Source: an archaeon BMS3Abin17
Lineage (GTDB): Archaea; Nanobdellota; Nanobdellia; Pacearchaeales; GW2011-AR1
Direction of reading: 5' to 3'
Assembly: GCA_002897655.1 (NCBI GenBank)
Contig: BDTJ01000018.1
Coordinates: 1-48,275, forward strand
DNA: 48,275 bases
Notes under the pieces: model-generated
What the model was told of the DNA's origin: nothing
Seen by the model: the letters and a program-made list of their open reading frames with translations, nothing else
Database searches by the model: none
Made by a program: the position numbers and the translations under genes
Shown: positions 15,553 to 24,824 of the stretch, one piece after another
Layout of the letters: each line of letters opens with the position of its first letter
How positions within the stretch are numbered: position 1 is the stretch's first letter

Positions 15553-15846
15553 TTATCTTTCTCTACAACCACCACAATTGCACTCACATCTCTTATATAG
15601 TTCTGTATTAGCCATTTCTTCAACACTTAGATAAGGCTCAAAAAAACCTGCATCAGTGTATGGAAAGCCTTCATTAAAGCACTTTGAAGAACAAGCAGAA
15701 GCACAACCATTATTATATGTATATGTATTGAACGTTAATTCACAATTTTCTTTTTTCCAATTATCCTGATAATTCATTAAAATATACACCACTACAAGAA
15801 TTATTATAATCACAATAGCCACGCCCTTACGTCTTATTTTTGTCAT
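15553..15846 (-). CDS. Small Cys-rich membrane-anchored protein
   Basis: A 97-residue protein with a basic start, one membrane span (VAIVIIIILVVVYILM) and about ten cysteines in the outer part, ending CECNCGGC. The cysteines probably form disulfides. Its ATG overlaps by four bases (ATGA) the stop codon that the RNA ligase-like gene would have once its inserted element is removed. The two genes were therefore probably one operon. Confidence 0.55.
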   Translation of the reverse strand: MTKIRRKGVAIVIIIILVVVYILMNYQDNWKKENCELTFNTYTYNNGCASACSSKCFNEGFPYTDAGFFEPYLSVEEMANTELYKRCECNCGGCRER

Positions 15847-16623
15847 TTTCTTGAAAAGAATTTCTTTAATTTATCAAACATCCCCAATTCTTTTATAATC
15901 TTTCTTTGAGAGTTATTTTTTAATTTATTTATTGTTTGTGTGTAAAGTTTTTTATTCTTTGCTTCTTTTCTATTTAATAATCTTCTTAAAAGAAAATCAT
16001 ATTCATATCAAAAAGTCCTTGTGTTTTACCGCACCTTAAAAGGTGCGGTTTGTTTGGACTTTAGGATGCCCAAGGATTCATCCACACACTAAAGTGTGTG
16101 GTTTTCTCCAGAATCCTTGGCATAAGATCCTGCTATTTTTTATTAAAGTTATTCTTACTAAAACATACTTCTGGGATTGCTCCTTTTTCTTATTAATATA
16201 ATTCTTTATTTTCTTAAATTTATCATGAGAGAGTTTCATAGCTATTGTTGCGTGTGGAGAATAAGGCTTATTTAAATCAGTATCACATATTTTACAATAT
16301 TTTTTTAATTTTTTTAACAAATCCATTCGGAGATTCTTCATACCTTCACTTGGATTGATATCAATATATACTACTCTCGAATCTTTAAAACAACCATATC
16401 CTTCAACTTTAAAATTAACTATATCGTATTTTTCACACGTTTCTTTAAATTCTTTAACTAGTCTCTTTTGATTTATTGTGTGGAAAGGAGCAATTATAGT
16501 TATATGTGGAACAGGTCTATTTTTTGGTCTGATATGGAATCTTTTGTTAACTTCCCAGACTAATCTTTTTATTTCTTTATTAGCTCTTCCTTGGAATCTA
16601 AATTCTATAAGGTAATGTGTCAT
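15843..16623 (-). pseudogene. 2'-5' RNA ligase-like (LigT/2H) gene split by a 115-bp element
   Basis: The N-terminal part (from ATG 16623) has two 2H-phosphoesterase motifs, VPHITIIAPF (HxT/S) and YSPHATIAM (HxT), complete for a 2H enzyme acting on RNA 2'-5' or cyclic phosphate ends. At LIKNSRI the frame runs into element 16009-16123 and ends in element-derived residues. Removing the element joins 16124 to 16008 and continues in frame as LYEYDFLLRRLLNRKEAKN to a stop at 15843-15845. I recall an EYD...RLLNR tail in DPANN members of this family. The restored product would be 221 residues and its stop overlaps the next start. Confidence 0.65.
16009..16123 (+). mobile_element. Two-hairpin 115-bp element, copy A
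   Basis: It begins CAAAAAGTCC and ends CCTTGGCAT. Hairpin 1 has outer stem AAGTCC/GGACTT with inner ACCGCACCTT/AAGGTGCGGT. After the linker AGGATG, hairpin 2 has CCAAGGATTC/GAATCCTTGG (here with one mismatch region) and inner CCACACACT/AGTGTGTGG. With these ends the interrupted target reads ATAT|AA and no bases are duplicated. It is inserted in reverse orientation to its host gene. Nearly identical copies lie at 32833-32948 and 33045-33159. Confidence 0.75.
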
Positions 16624-16694
16624 AATTATATAAAGAATTAATACCTTTAAATCTTACTAAACAGAAACTCCAAACAATCAAAAGAAGTGATTAT

Positions 16695-16964
16695 TTATTT
16701 TATTATTTTATTTATTAACCCTACACCCTTATATTCATGTTTATCTTTATTAAACTCACCTTCTATTTTAACTTTTATTTTGTCTCCATCTCTAAAATAA
16801 TCTTTTAGTTGCCCCACATATTCATAGTTAAAAAGATAATGGACTTCAATCATAAATCCATCATTTGTATCTAAAAATAGTTTTAGTGGGTGTTCTGATT
16901 CTGTACCAGATTTCATATTTCTATATCTCCCATCAATTTCTGTTGTTTTCTCATCTACACTCAT
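16695..16964 (-). CDS. Hypothetical protein, possible OB-like fold
   Basis: An 89-residue protein from the ATG at 16964, which lies about 23 bases after TTTATATATA (about 16981-16993) and fits a leaderless start. An upstream in-frame ATG at 16973 is too close to the TATA box. Strand-like segments (PLKLFLDTN, FMIEVHYLF, DKIKVKIEGEF, YKGVGLINKI) suggest a small barrel, but no family is recognised. Confidence 0.5.
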   Translation of the reverse strand: MSVDEKTTEIDGRYRNMKSGTESEHPLKLFLDTNDGFMIEVHYLFNYEYVGQLKDYFRDGDKIKVKIEGEFNKDKHEYKGVGLINKIIK

Positions 16965-17013
16965 AAAAAACATATAAATTAACTATATATAAAGATTACT
17001 GTGCTGATTTGGC

Positions 17014-17959
17014 TGTGCGCCCCATAGACATATGTCGTAAGCTAGAATAGCTTACTAAAATCAAAATAAACCTCTGCAGGAGTCTTTTTACTCAAACTTG
17101 TATGGGGTCTAAAGTGATTATATCTCATTCTAAACTCATTGTGGCACTTACAAAACTTTAGCTCTCTGGCTAAAGTCTGAAAGAATCTCTCAATCTTTCC
17201 TGTTGTTGTAGGGCTATGAATTACTGTTCTAATATGTTTAATACCTCTCTTCCTGCACCATCTATCAAACTTACTATGCTTACTTCTAAGTCCAAATGCA
17301 CTTCCATTATCAGTTAATATCTCTCTTGGTTTTCCATGAACTCTAATGAGTTCATCTAAAATTTGTGTTACAACTTTAGTTGTAACTCTATTCAAATCAA
17401 TTAACCCAACACAATATCTTGAGCAATCATCAATAACTGCAAAACAATATTTATCCTTAATCTTTTGATCACTAACATCCATTTGCCAAAGTGAATTACA
17501 ATGTTTCCTCTGCCAGCGAATATATTTTAATCTTTTTCTTCTTCGAGGATTTGGATTTGTTAGCTTATGTTTATTTAAGATTTTGTTTATTGTTGTGTGC
17601 CCCAAATTAACAAAATCAGCTATTTTATCTTCTCCCCCTCCTGTTTGATTTCTAATTGAGATAATTTTATTTTCATTATCCAAAGTAATCTTTTTGTGAA
17701 TCTTTTTTGGTCTTTTTGATTTATCCCTTAAATCCCATTCGGTTTTCCTTAACCTTTCATCCCATCTTTGAAGAGTTCTTGACGTAATCTCCTAATTGAA
17801 TTTTGCCTTCAATATTTTTCTACATTGATTGTAAGAATGGTGTTTGATTCTCAACTTGAAAAACTCTTTTCTTATCTCTTCTTTCTTCATAAAATTAGTT
17901 CAATTTCATCTGCGAACTAATTTTCGGTTCCCTATCGACATATGTCAGTAGGCTACACA
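17014..17959 (-). mobile_element. IS481-family insertion sequence
   Basis: A 946-bp element with terminal inverted repeats beginning TGTG at 17014 and, on the other strand, at 17959. About 18 of 24 bases match, sharing the inner palindrome GACATATGTCG. It carries one transposase frame. I see no clear target duplication. It ends 37 bp from the 3' end of tRNA-Asp. Confidence 0.8.
17042..17890 (-). pseudogene. IS481-type DDE transposase with one in-frame TAG
   Basis: From ATG 17890 the frame reads MKKEEIRKEFFKLRIKHHSY through an N-terminal HTH, meets TAG at 17792-17794 (after KAKFN), and continues in the same frame to a stop at 17042. Past the TAG, residues include the rest of the HTH (RTLQRWDERL) and an rve catalytic domain with WQMDVSDQ, LTDNGSAF and GKIERFF, the DDE triad. 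Full length would be 282 codons, normal for the family. A single nonsense change explains it best. A shorter product starting at TTG 17683 would lack the HTH. Confidence 0.75.
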
Positions 17960-17996
17960 CGTGGTAAAAAACCCCAGATGTTCCAAGGAGTGCGAA

Positions 17997-18068
17997 CGCC
18001 CCAACCGGGAGTCGAACCCGGGTTGCATCCGCGACAGGGATGCGTCATAGCCGTTAGACCATTGAGGC
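17997..18068 (-). tRNA. tRNA-Asp (GTC)
   Basis: The 72-nt cloverleaf has acceptor GCCTCAA (18062-18068) with TTGGGGC, anticodon stem GCATCC/GGATGC around loop CTGTCGC (anticodon GTC), and T arm CCGGG-TTCGACT-CCCGG. The discriminator base is G as expected for tRNA-Asp. CCA is not encoded. A/T-rich TTTATAAAAA (about 18103-18112) lies upstream as TATA box. Confidence 0.95.
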
Positions 18069-18123
18069 ATACTTCATTCTATTAAAATCAGTTTTTAAAG
18101 GTTTTTATAAAGAAAAATAAAAA

Positions 18124-18375
18124 TTAAAGTAATCTATTATACAACCATACGAAAACATATCCACCAACAAACCCATCTATGAAGCCATATATTGCTCCTA
18201 AGATTGTTCCTGTCAATGTTGTGCTATATCCAAAATAAAACGCTGCAATCATACTTACAACTTCCTGTCCTGTTCCCACAGCAATTACCCACAACGAAAA
18301 AAATATCATTGATACAGCGCAGAGGATACCAATAGAAAGTCCTGCAGCTTTTGGATTTAAACCTTGTTTTGCCAT
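18124..18375 (-). CDS. Small holin-like membrane protein
   Basis: An 83-residue protein with two membrane spans and a glycine-rich second half (GAIYGFIDGFVGGYVFVWLYNRLL). The pattern is common in archaea, where it is often annotated 'bacteriophage holin', though its function is unknown. The ATG at 18375 has GGAGGTGA just before it on the minus strand, an unusually clear ribosome binding site for this window. It follows the small gene broken by a MITE and the serS gene in the same direction. Confidence 0.7.
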   Translation of the reverse strand: MAKQGLNPKAAGLSIGILCAVSMIFFSLWVIAVGTGQEVVSMIAAFYFGYSTTLTGTILGAIYGFIDGFVGGYVFVWLYNRLL

Positions 18376-18394
18376 ATTCACCTCCTTTTATTTT

Positions 18395-18673
18395 TTATTT
18401 AAGATAATTAATGTAAACTATAACACCATCAACTATTAATCCTAAAACACCGATTATTAATAAAACTATTGTTATCCAGGCGTTGTCCGGAATGGATTTT
18501 TTTACACATAAAATTTTCTAATTTTTTAAAATTTACACAGGGAATTTTTAAACTCCGGACAACGCCGTTATCCACTTCCTTGGTTTTTTATTGGTTTTCA
18601 ACATCCATATAGCAAATATTATTATAAAAAGAAAAGCCATAGCACCAAATATATCAAAAAATTCTGCTCTCAT
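18395..18673 (-). pseudogene. Small two-span membrane protein gene split by a MITE
   Basis: The frame starts at ATG 18673, overlapping the serS stop as ATGA. It encodes MRAEFFDIFGAMAFLFIIIF and on to PRKWIT, where an 88-bp element and one 8-bp target copy interrupt it. Removing element plus one target copy gives PRKWITIVLLIIGVLGLIVDG and a stop at 18395-18397: a 60-residue two-span protein. As it stands, the reading frame ends at a TAA within the element. Confidence 0.65.
18479..18566. mobile_element. 88-bp MITE with 13-bp inverted repeats and 8-bp target duplication
   Basis: Perfect terminal inverted repeats GGCGTTGTCCGGA/TCCGGACAACGCC bound an AT-rich centre. GTTATCCA is present on both sides (18471-18478 and 18567-18574) as an 8-bp target site duplication. 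Such an 8-bp duplication is known for ISL3- and IS1595-like families; the parent transposase is not in the window. Confidence 0.85.
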
Positions 18674-19950
18674 TTTCTAACTTCTATCTTCTTCTTGCCC
18701 ATATATTTCTGCAGGGCCTTTGGAATATTTATGCTTCCGTCTTTTTGCTGGTTGTTCTCCATTATGGCAACCATTATCCGTGAAGTCGCGAGTGCAGTGT
18801 TGTTCAGGGTATGCAGAACTCTTCTATTTCCATGCTTGTCAACAACTCTTGTATTCAGGTTTCTTGCCTGATAATCTGTGCAGTTTGAAAGAGATATTAT
18901 CTCCCCATAAGCTTTTGTTGTTGGTCTGTATACATCTATATCAGCACTCCTGTATTTCCAGTCAGCTAAATCTCCTGAGCAAATTTCAAGAATTCTGTAA
19001 GGAAGTTCCAACTTTTTCAGGATTTCTTCAGAATTCTTAAGTAACTCATCATAAAGATTTTCAGAATCTTCTGGCTTGCAGAAAATAAACTGCTCAACCT
19101 TGTTAAACTGGTGTGTCCTCCATAAGCCTTTTTCATTTATCCCATGACTCCCAATTTCTTTTCTAAAGCACATTGAATAAGAAAAATACTTTTTGGGCAA
19201 TTCTGACTCCTTAAGCGTATCTCCTGAATGCATTGCCAATAGAGACTGCTCAGCTGTTCCAATTAAATTTAAATCCTCTCCTTTGATTGAATAAACAGAA
19301 TCCTCAATTGCTTTTTTGTCCATAGAAGCGTATATTGTTTTTTCATTCAGCATTAACGGAGGCTCAATATACTCATAACCCTTGCCCTTCATAAAATCAA
19401 CTGCAAATCTTATCAGTGCCTGATTAAGCAAAGCTAAATCTCCCTTAAGATAGTAAAATCCTTTTCCAGAAACTTTTGCAGAAGCATCAAAATCAACCAC
19501 ACCAAGTTTCTCTGCAAGTTCAACATGATTCTTGACTTTAAAACTAAACTTGGGTATCTTGCCTGATTTTTTAATCTCCTTATTATCCTTTTCATCTTTT
19601 CCAATTGGAACTTTTTTAGACATTATATTTGGAATCTGCAGCATTATTTCTGTAATTTGTTTTTGCAGATTGTCTGTTTTTGCGTGTATTTTCTCAATCT
19701 TCCCGGGAATCTCTTTGGCTTTTTTTATCTCTTTTTTTGCGTCTTTTTTTGCTTTTTTCAAATCATTAATTTTTTTAGAAATCTTGTTTCTTTCACTTCT
19801 TAAACCATCTTCCTGATATTTCAGCTTTCTCCATTCATCATCTAATTTCCTTACCTTATCAACTAATGCAAGTTTATTGTTTTGATTTTTCCTCTTTATA
19901 TTATCCTTAACCAGTTTTGGATTTTCCCTGATAAGCTTTATGTCAATCAT
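18670..19950 (-). CDS. serS: Seryl-tRNA synthetase
   Basis: A 426-residue class II aminoacyl-tRNA synthetase of the common (not methanogenic) type that charges tRNA-Ser. The N-terminal 105 residues form the antiparallel coiled-coil tRNA arm. Motif 2 is FRKEIGSHG with GLWRTHQFNKVEQF, and motif 3 is LNNTALATSRIMVAIMEN. TAEQSLLAMH is the serine-site region. Length is normal. Its stop overlaps the next gene's start (ATGA). Confidence 0.97.
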   Translation of the reverse strand: MIDIKLIRENPKLVKDNIKRKNQNNKLALVDKVRKLDDEWRKLKYQEDGLRSERNKISKKINDLKKAKKDAKKEIKKAKEIPGKIEKIHAKTDNLQKQITEIMLQIPNIMSKKVPIGKDEKDNKEIKKSGKIPKFSFKVKNHVELAEKLGVVDFDASAKVSGKGFYYLKGDLALLNQALIRFAVDFMKGKGYEYIEPPLMLNEKTIYASMDKKAIEDSVYSIKGEDLNLIGTAEQSLLAMHSGDTLKESELPKKYFSYSMCFRKEIGSHGINEKGLWRTHQFNKVEQFIFCKPEDSENLYDELLKNSEEILKKLELPYRILEICSGDLADWKYRSADIDVYRPTTKAYGEIISLSNCTDYQARNLNTRVVDKHGNRRVLHTLNNTALATSRIMVAIMENNQQKDGSINIPKALQKYMGKKKIEVRK

Positions 19951-20021
19951 ATCTTAAAGAAAGAAAAAGTATATTTAAAGCTTCTGAAAACCTTTAAAAA
20001 CAATAATCACTAAATTAATTT

Positions 20022-20726
20022 ATGGAAGGGGTGATTAATCAAACAGCCAGCACAGTAGTTGGCTATTATAATAATTTTATTGGGTTTTTACCTCCTTATG
20101 TTGGAGAGTTCTTTAATTTTCTTATACTTGTATTATTGGTTGTAGTCTATGCCGTCTTTATCTGGAAGTTTTACAAATTTGTCTCCAAAAAAAATATTAT
20201 TGGATTAAATCTAAATCAGTATAATCGATATGAGCATCCTTTGGGTGCAAAACTTATGGCAGGAGCATTTTACCTGATTGAATATATAATAATCTTACCT
20301 TTCTTGATTTTCTTTTGGTTTGCAGTCTTTACCCTCTTGTTAATAATCTTATCACAAGCCCAGGAAATCTCCCAGATACTTGTTGTTTCTGCAGTGATTA
20401 TTGCAGCAATAAGAATGACTGCTTATTATAAAGAAGGTCTATCGCAAGATATTGCAAAAATGCTTCCTTTAACTCTTCTAGCTGTTACTGTATTAAACCC
20501 TAATTTTTATAATGAATCACAATATTTTGAAAGAGTAATCAGCCACCTGGTTCAAATACCTGATTTCTTTATGCAGATAATAAGTTATCTTATATTCATC
20601 GTTTCATTGGAAATGGTTTTAAGATTTTTTGATTTTATTATCTCATTATTTGGGTTAGATGAGGAAGAGCAAATTGAAGAGATGAAAAAAAAGAGCAAAG
20701 TAATAGTTGATGAAGACGAAAAATAA
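20022..20726 (+). CDS. Archaeal multi-span membrane protein, unknown
   Basis: A 234-residue protein with about five membrane spans and an acidic C-terminal tail (DEEEQIEEMKKKSK). A middle cytosolic loop reads LNLNQYNRYEHPLGAKL. I do not recognise a family. It is divergent from serS; TTTAAAAACA (about 19992-20001) is the probable TATA box. It is convergent with the antiporter gene, with one base between stops. Confidence 0.65.
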   Translation: MEGVINQTASTVVGYYNNFIGFLPPYVGEFFNFLILVLLVVVYAVFIWKFYKFVSKKNIIGLNLNQYNRYEHPLGAKLMAGAFYLIEYIIILPFLIFFWFAVFTLLLIILSQAQEISQILVVSAVIIAAIRMTAYYKEGLSQDIAKMLPLTLLAVTVLNPNFYNESQYFERVISHLVQIPDFFMQIISYLIFIVSLEMVLRFFDFIISLFGLDEEEQIEEMKKKSKVIVDEDEK

Positions 20727-20727
20727 A

Positions 20728-22449
20728 TTAATTCTTTTCAACTTGGGGATGTTCTTGCCCCTTTTTCAGAATATTAAAAAGCATTTTCATGTGCTTCTGC
20801 TTTTCTTCTTGATATCCTTTTAGGCTTGTTTTCTCTTCTCTAATCATTTTTGCAACATACTCTCCTCCTAAAAAATGAGGTGTTAAAACATAGCTTGCAC
20901 CCTTTTTGTAGAGATTAAGGGCGTCTTTTATCTGATGAGCCCTTACAATAATGATTGCATCCTTGTTTACAACCCTTATTGTTTCTATCAAAAGGAAGTT
21001 TACATCAAAATCTGGAATTGTTGAAACAGCAAGCTGTATTTTATCCAAAGGCAAGGTCCTCAAGAGTTCCAAATCATCAAGATCCCCATAGATACAAGGG
21101 ATTTTAAACTTATTCAGATTAACTATTGTATCTGGATTATAATCCACAACAAGATAATTCTTCTTTATTTTTTTAAGAGAGTTCAGGATGCTGAATCCAA
21201 TTCTGTTGTAACCAAATAATATTGCATCGTATTGTTTTTTTATCCTCCTCCCTTTTTTTATGTTCTTTTTCTCAAAAAAAGAGATAAACCCAGACACTTT
21301 ATCATAAAAACTTCTTGAGAAGATTATCATATAAGTAGATAAAATTATTGTAAGCACCAGAGTTAAGGCAAGTGTAGAAACAACCTCTCCTGTTAAGTGC
21401 CCCATTGTAAAACCAAGAGCTAAAACAATCAAAGAAAACTCTGAAATCTGCGCAAGAGTTGTTCCGACAAGGAAATTACTCCTCTTTGTATAGCCAAACA
21501 TTGCCATTAATCCCATCAGAATTATTGGTTTTAAAATCAAGGCAATTAAAGAGAGAATTATTGCATTAAGAAAAATAGAGCTAATATTTAGTATTTGAAT
21601 ATTTAAACCCAAAATTATAAAGAAAATAATCAGAAAAAAATCCCTTAAAGGCCTTATCTTGGAACTTATTTCTGTGCTATAAGGGGATATAGACAAGACA
21701 ATTCCTGCAACTAATGCCCCAATCTCAATTGAGAATCCTAAAAAACTAAACAATGCAGCAATTACAAAACACCAGCATATAGAGAATAAAAACAATAATT
21801 CCTGAGATCTTGCAATAACAATCATTGCCCTGTGAATCACAAAATATCCTATAAAAAACAAGATTAATATTAATCCCAACCCTCCTAATAATCCCCTAAG
21901 GGCAAAAGAGCCCAAACTTGCTCCATGAGACATTGTGGATATAAACATCAAGACACCAATAGCAACCAAATCCTGTATAATCAAGATACCTATTGATATC
22001 TTGCCATAAAGAGAGTCAAGCTGTCTTTTATCTGACAATAATTTCATGACAATAATAGTACTGCTAAACATCAGAGCAATACCCACATAAGAAGAAACAA
22101 TAACACTAAACCCTAGGATATAAAGTGAGATTAAAAAAGTCAGGACAAATGTCAAACCCATCTGCGCCAAACCAATCAGAAGAGAAGAAGTTCCTATTTC
22201 CTTGATTACCCTTGGATTCATGTGCAGTCCAACAATAAAAAGCAGAAATGCTATTCCAAAATGAGAGAATAAGGTGATTATTTCCTGAGAGTCAGCGATA
22301 TCAAGATACCCCAAACTAAGAATACTTGCAATAATCATTCCGGCAATAATATATCCAATAATAACTGGCTGTTTAAAAGACCTGACTACAAATGAAGCTA
22401 CAAATGCTATAAACAAAATAATTGCAAGCTGAATAAATACTGTCTCCAT
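20728..22449 (-). CDS. KefB/KefC-type CPA2 antiporter with TrkA-N domain
   Basis: A 573-residue protein. Residues about 1-385 make about 12 helices of a CPA2 exchanger (QPVIIGYIIAGMI, GIALMFSSTIIVMKLLSDK, ISIGILIIQDLVAIGVL, the last with the transport-site Gln-Asp). Residues about 410-540 form an RCK/TrkA-N regulatory domain (YDAILFGYNRIGFSIL, LVVDYNPDTI, IYGDLDDLELL). The nucleotide loop GYNRIG departs from the usual GxGxxG. Role inferred as K+ or Na+/H+ exchange. Confidence 0.88.
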   Translation of the reverse strand: METVFIQLAIILFIAFVASFVVRSFKQPVIIGYIIAGMIIASILSLGYLDIADSQEIITLFSHFGIAFLLFIVGLHMNPRVIKEIGTSSLLIGLAQMGLTFVLTFLISLYILGFSVIVSSYVGIALMFSSTIIVMKLLSDKRQLDSLYGKISIGILIIQDLVAIGVLMFISTMSHGASLGSFALRGLLGGLGLILILFFIGYFVIHRAMIVIARSQELLFLFSICWCFVIAALFSFLGFSIEIGALVAGIVLSISPYSTEISSKIRPLRDFFLIIFFIILGLNIQILNISSIFLNAIILSLIALILKPIILMGLMAMFGYTKRSNFLVGTTLAQISEFSLIVLALGFTMGHLTGEVVSTLALTLVLTIILSTYMIIFSRSFYDKVSGFISFFEKKNIKKGRRIKKQYDAILFGYNRIGFSILNSLKKIKKNYLVVDYNPDTIVNLNKFKIPCIYGDLDDLELLRTLPLDKIQLAVSTIPDFDVNFLLIETIRVVNKDAIIIVRAHQIKDALNLYKKGASYVLTPHFLGGEYVAKMIREEKTSLKGYQEEKQKHMKMLFNILKKGQEHPQVEKN

Positions 22450-22578
22450 TTTTCCTCTTTTATATAGTAAAATAAAGAGTCTTAGTATAAAAAACTTTTT
22501 ATTAATATTAAAGCTAATAGTTAATAGCTAAAAAAGAGCTATAACAACATTTTTAAACAAAATTTTGATAAGAATATC

Positions 22579-22887
22579 ATGCCAAAGGTAAGAATAAAAC
22601 TAAACAGCACAGATATTGAAATGCTTAATAATATTTGCAATTCTATTAGAGACATAGCCAAAAAATCAGGAATAACAATAAGCGGACCTGTTCCCTTGCC
22701 AACAAAAAAATTAAAGGTTACTACAAGAAAATCTCCCTGTGGAGACGGGACAGCAACATTTGACAGATTTGAGATGAGAATTCACAAAAGGCTTATTGAT
22801 CTGCCTGCAAATGAAAAAGTTCTTCATCACATCATGAAGATGAGAATCCCAAAGAACGTAAACATAAAAATAGAGATGAAGGATTAA
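22579..22887 (+). CDS. rpsJ: Ribosomal protein uS10
   Basis: A 102-residue small-subunit protein of the archaeal S10 type. It has MPKVRIKLNSTDIEMLNNIC, GPVPLPTKKLKVTTRKSPCGDG and FEMRIHKRLIDL. It is a complete single domain. Here it stands alone and not beside the elongation factor 1A gene as in many archaea. TTTTTAAACA just upstream (about 22550-22559) is the likely TATA box. Confidence 0.96.
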   Translation: MPKVRIKLNSTDIEMLNNICNSIRDIAKKSGITISGPVPLPTKKLKVTTRKSPCGDGTATFDRFEMRIHKRLIDLPANEKVLHHIMKMRIPKNVNIKIEMKD

Positions 22888-22945
22888 TTCTAATTATATA
22901 TTTTTAACAATATATTTATTTATAAAGTAAAAAAGATAAAATATT

Positions 22946-24091
22946 ATGATGGTGATGGATATTCAATTAATTGGTTCTACAAACAACATAAAAGATAAAG
23001 AAGAAATGAAAAGATTCTCGTATAATTGTGGAAGAATCTGCTATACTGAAAAAGATTTTGAAGAACTCAAAGAAGAAATAACAAATGAAAAATTAATGAA
23101 TGGTATGATTAAATCAGGCCATCACAGCATATTTGAACATATTTCTCTAGGATTTTATATGATGGGAATCTCAAAAGCTCTTGCAATGGTTTTCAACAAT
23201 GAAAAACAATATGCAACATCAGAAAAATCTGCAAGATACACTAAAATGGCAGATATTGAACCTGTTCAAAATGAGAAATATGAAAAATGGATGGAGTTAC
23301 TAATTCCAGAAATAGACAAAGTATATCCAAGTATGGGGGATGAAAAAAAGAGAAATGTGGCTATAGGGAAATTAGCAAAAGAAAATGCAAGATATATGAC
23401 AAGTGTATTCACTCCGACAAAAATGGCTCACACAGTAAATTTAAGACAGCTTAATTTCACACTTGATGAGTTTGATAAATATAATGAGGAAAATAAAAAT
23501 AGTAAAGACCTTTTCAAAAGAAGATTAGCAGATGATATGGAAGAGTTTATCTCGCAAACAGAAAAATTTAAAATAAAGGGATTAGAAAATCAAACAGATA
23601 GGGGTCTTTCATTATTTAACAAGAGAAATGTTGAGATACATTTTGGAGATGTCTATTCCACAATATACCTTATGTCTTTTGCAGGATTAGCCCAAGCACA
23701 CAGGCACAGAACAATCAACTACAATATCTCAAAGGGGCTTGAATTAGATGCTCCCAAGGGATTTTTTATTCCAGATATAGTTCCAACACAATTAAGAAAT
23801 GAATGGGTAAATGATTTGTATGAAACTGCAGAGAGTGATTATCCCCAAGCACAATTATTAGAAGTAAATGAAAGGGGAATAATTGAAGACTTTCGTTCTA
23901 AAGCATTTTTAAGAATGTGTGGACATGCTCAATGGGAAATAATGAAGAATACACTTAATACTGCTAAAGAATATGAACAATTCCAAAAAGAATATGGGGA
24001 AAATTCACTTAAACCAAAATGTGAGCAAGGTATAAAGTGCCCAAGTCCGTGTATATGGACTGGCAAAAAAGCACTTGAAAGGATAGTATAG
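22946..24091 (+). CDS. thyX: Flavin-dependent thymidylate synthase, double-domain ThyX
   Basis: A 381-residue protein, longer than the usual 210-250 for ThyX, that should make dTMP from dUMP with FAD and folate. The N-terminal half has SGHHSIFEH and SEKSARYT, the second half of the ThyX motif, but the RHR triplet there is replaced (NEK). The C-terminal half has AHRHRTINYNIS, which supplies an RHR, plus LRMCGHAQWEI. It looks like two ThyX units sharing one set of motifs. A cysteine cluster (KCEQGIKCPSPC) is near the end. Several starts exist between 22946 and 22955. It is followed directly by the dTMP kinase gene, making a dTTP pathway pair. Confidence 0.85.
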   Translation: MMVMDIQLIGSTNNIKDKEEMKRFSYNCGRICYTEKDFEELKEEITNEKLMNGMIKSGHHSIFEHISLGFYMMGISKALAMVFNNEKQYATSEKSARYTKMADIEPVQNEKYEKWMELLIPEIDKVYPSMGDEKKRNVAIGKLAKENARYMTSVFTPTKMAHTVNLRQLNFTLDEFDKYNEENKNSKDLFKRRLADDMEEFISQTEKFKIKGLENQTDRGLSLFNKRNVEIHFGDVYSTIYLMSFAGLAQAHRHRTINYNISKGLELDAPKGFFIPDIVPTQLRNEWVNDLYETAESDYPQAQLLEVNERGIIEDFRSKAFLRMCGHAQWEIMKNTLNTAKEYEQFQKEYGENSLKPKCEQGIKCPSPCIWTGKKALERIV

Positions 24092-24104
24092 GAGTTATTC
24101 TAAA

Positions 24105-24824
24105 ATGAAAAGAGGTAAAATAATTGAGATAGAGGGGACTGATAGCTCTGGCAAAGAAACACAAAGCAAATTACTTCTTAAAAGACTCAAAGAACAAGGG
24201 ATTTCAATTGAAATGATGAGTTTTCCGCAATATAAAACCCCAACTGGAAGAATTGTCGGACAGTGCTATCTTGGCAAAGGCTTTGAAAAAATGGGGGGCT
24301 CATGGTTTGGAGATTCAGATTCCTTAGACCCTTTAATAGCATCATTATATTATGCAGGAGACAGAAAATATGCAATGCCTAAAATAGAGGATATCCTAAA
24401 TTCAGGAACAAATTTAATTTTTGACAGGTGGGTGGAATCAAATATGGGCCATCAGGGGGGGAAAGCAAAAAATCCCAAAGAAAGGATAAAAATAATAGAA
24501 TTCATCAATAAATTAGAATATGATTTATTAGAACTGCCAAAACCAGATCATATAACTTTTCTTTATATGCCTACAGAAGTTGCAATTAAACTCAGAGAAA
24601 AGAGAGATATTAAAAGAGCAGAAAAACCAGATGGGCATGAAAATAATATAGAACATTTGAAAAGAGCAGAACAAACATACTTGCAATTAGCAGAGAAGTA
24701 TAGATGGAATAAAATTGATTGTACCTTAGATGGAACAATAAAAACATTAAAATCAGAAGAAGATATTGGTGAAGAAGTATATAGAAGTGTAGAACAAAAG
24801 ATATTCAGCAAAATAATTCTATAA
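24105..24824 (+). CDS. tmk: Thymidylate (dTMP) kinase
   Basis: A 239-residue P-loop kinase converting dTMP to dTDP. The P-loop is EGTDSSGKETQS (usually GxDGxGKTT). The DRWVESNMGHQG segment is the DR(Y/W) substrate motif, and the lid region LREKRDIKRAEKPDGHE follows. It starts 13 bases after the thyX stop, so the pair is probably one operon. Confidence 0.9.
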   Translation: MKRGKIIEIEGTDSSGKETQSKLLLKRLKEQGISIEMMSFPQYKTPTGRIVGQCYLGKGFEKMGGSWFGDSDSLDPLIASLYYAGDRKYAMPKIEDILNSGTNLIFDRWVESNMGHQGGKAKNPKERIKIIEFINKLEYDLLELPKPDHITFLYMPTEVAIKLREKRDIKRAEKPDGHENNIEHLKRAEQTYLQLAEKYRWNKIDCTLDGTIKTLKSEEDIGEEVYRSVEQKIFSKIIL

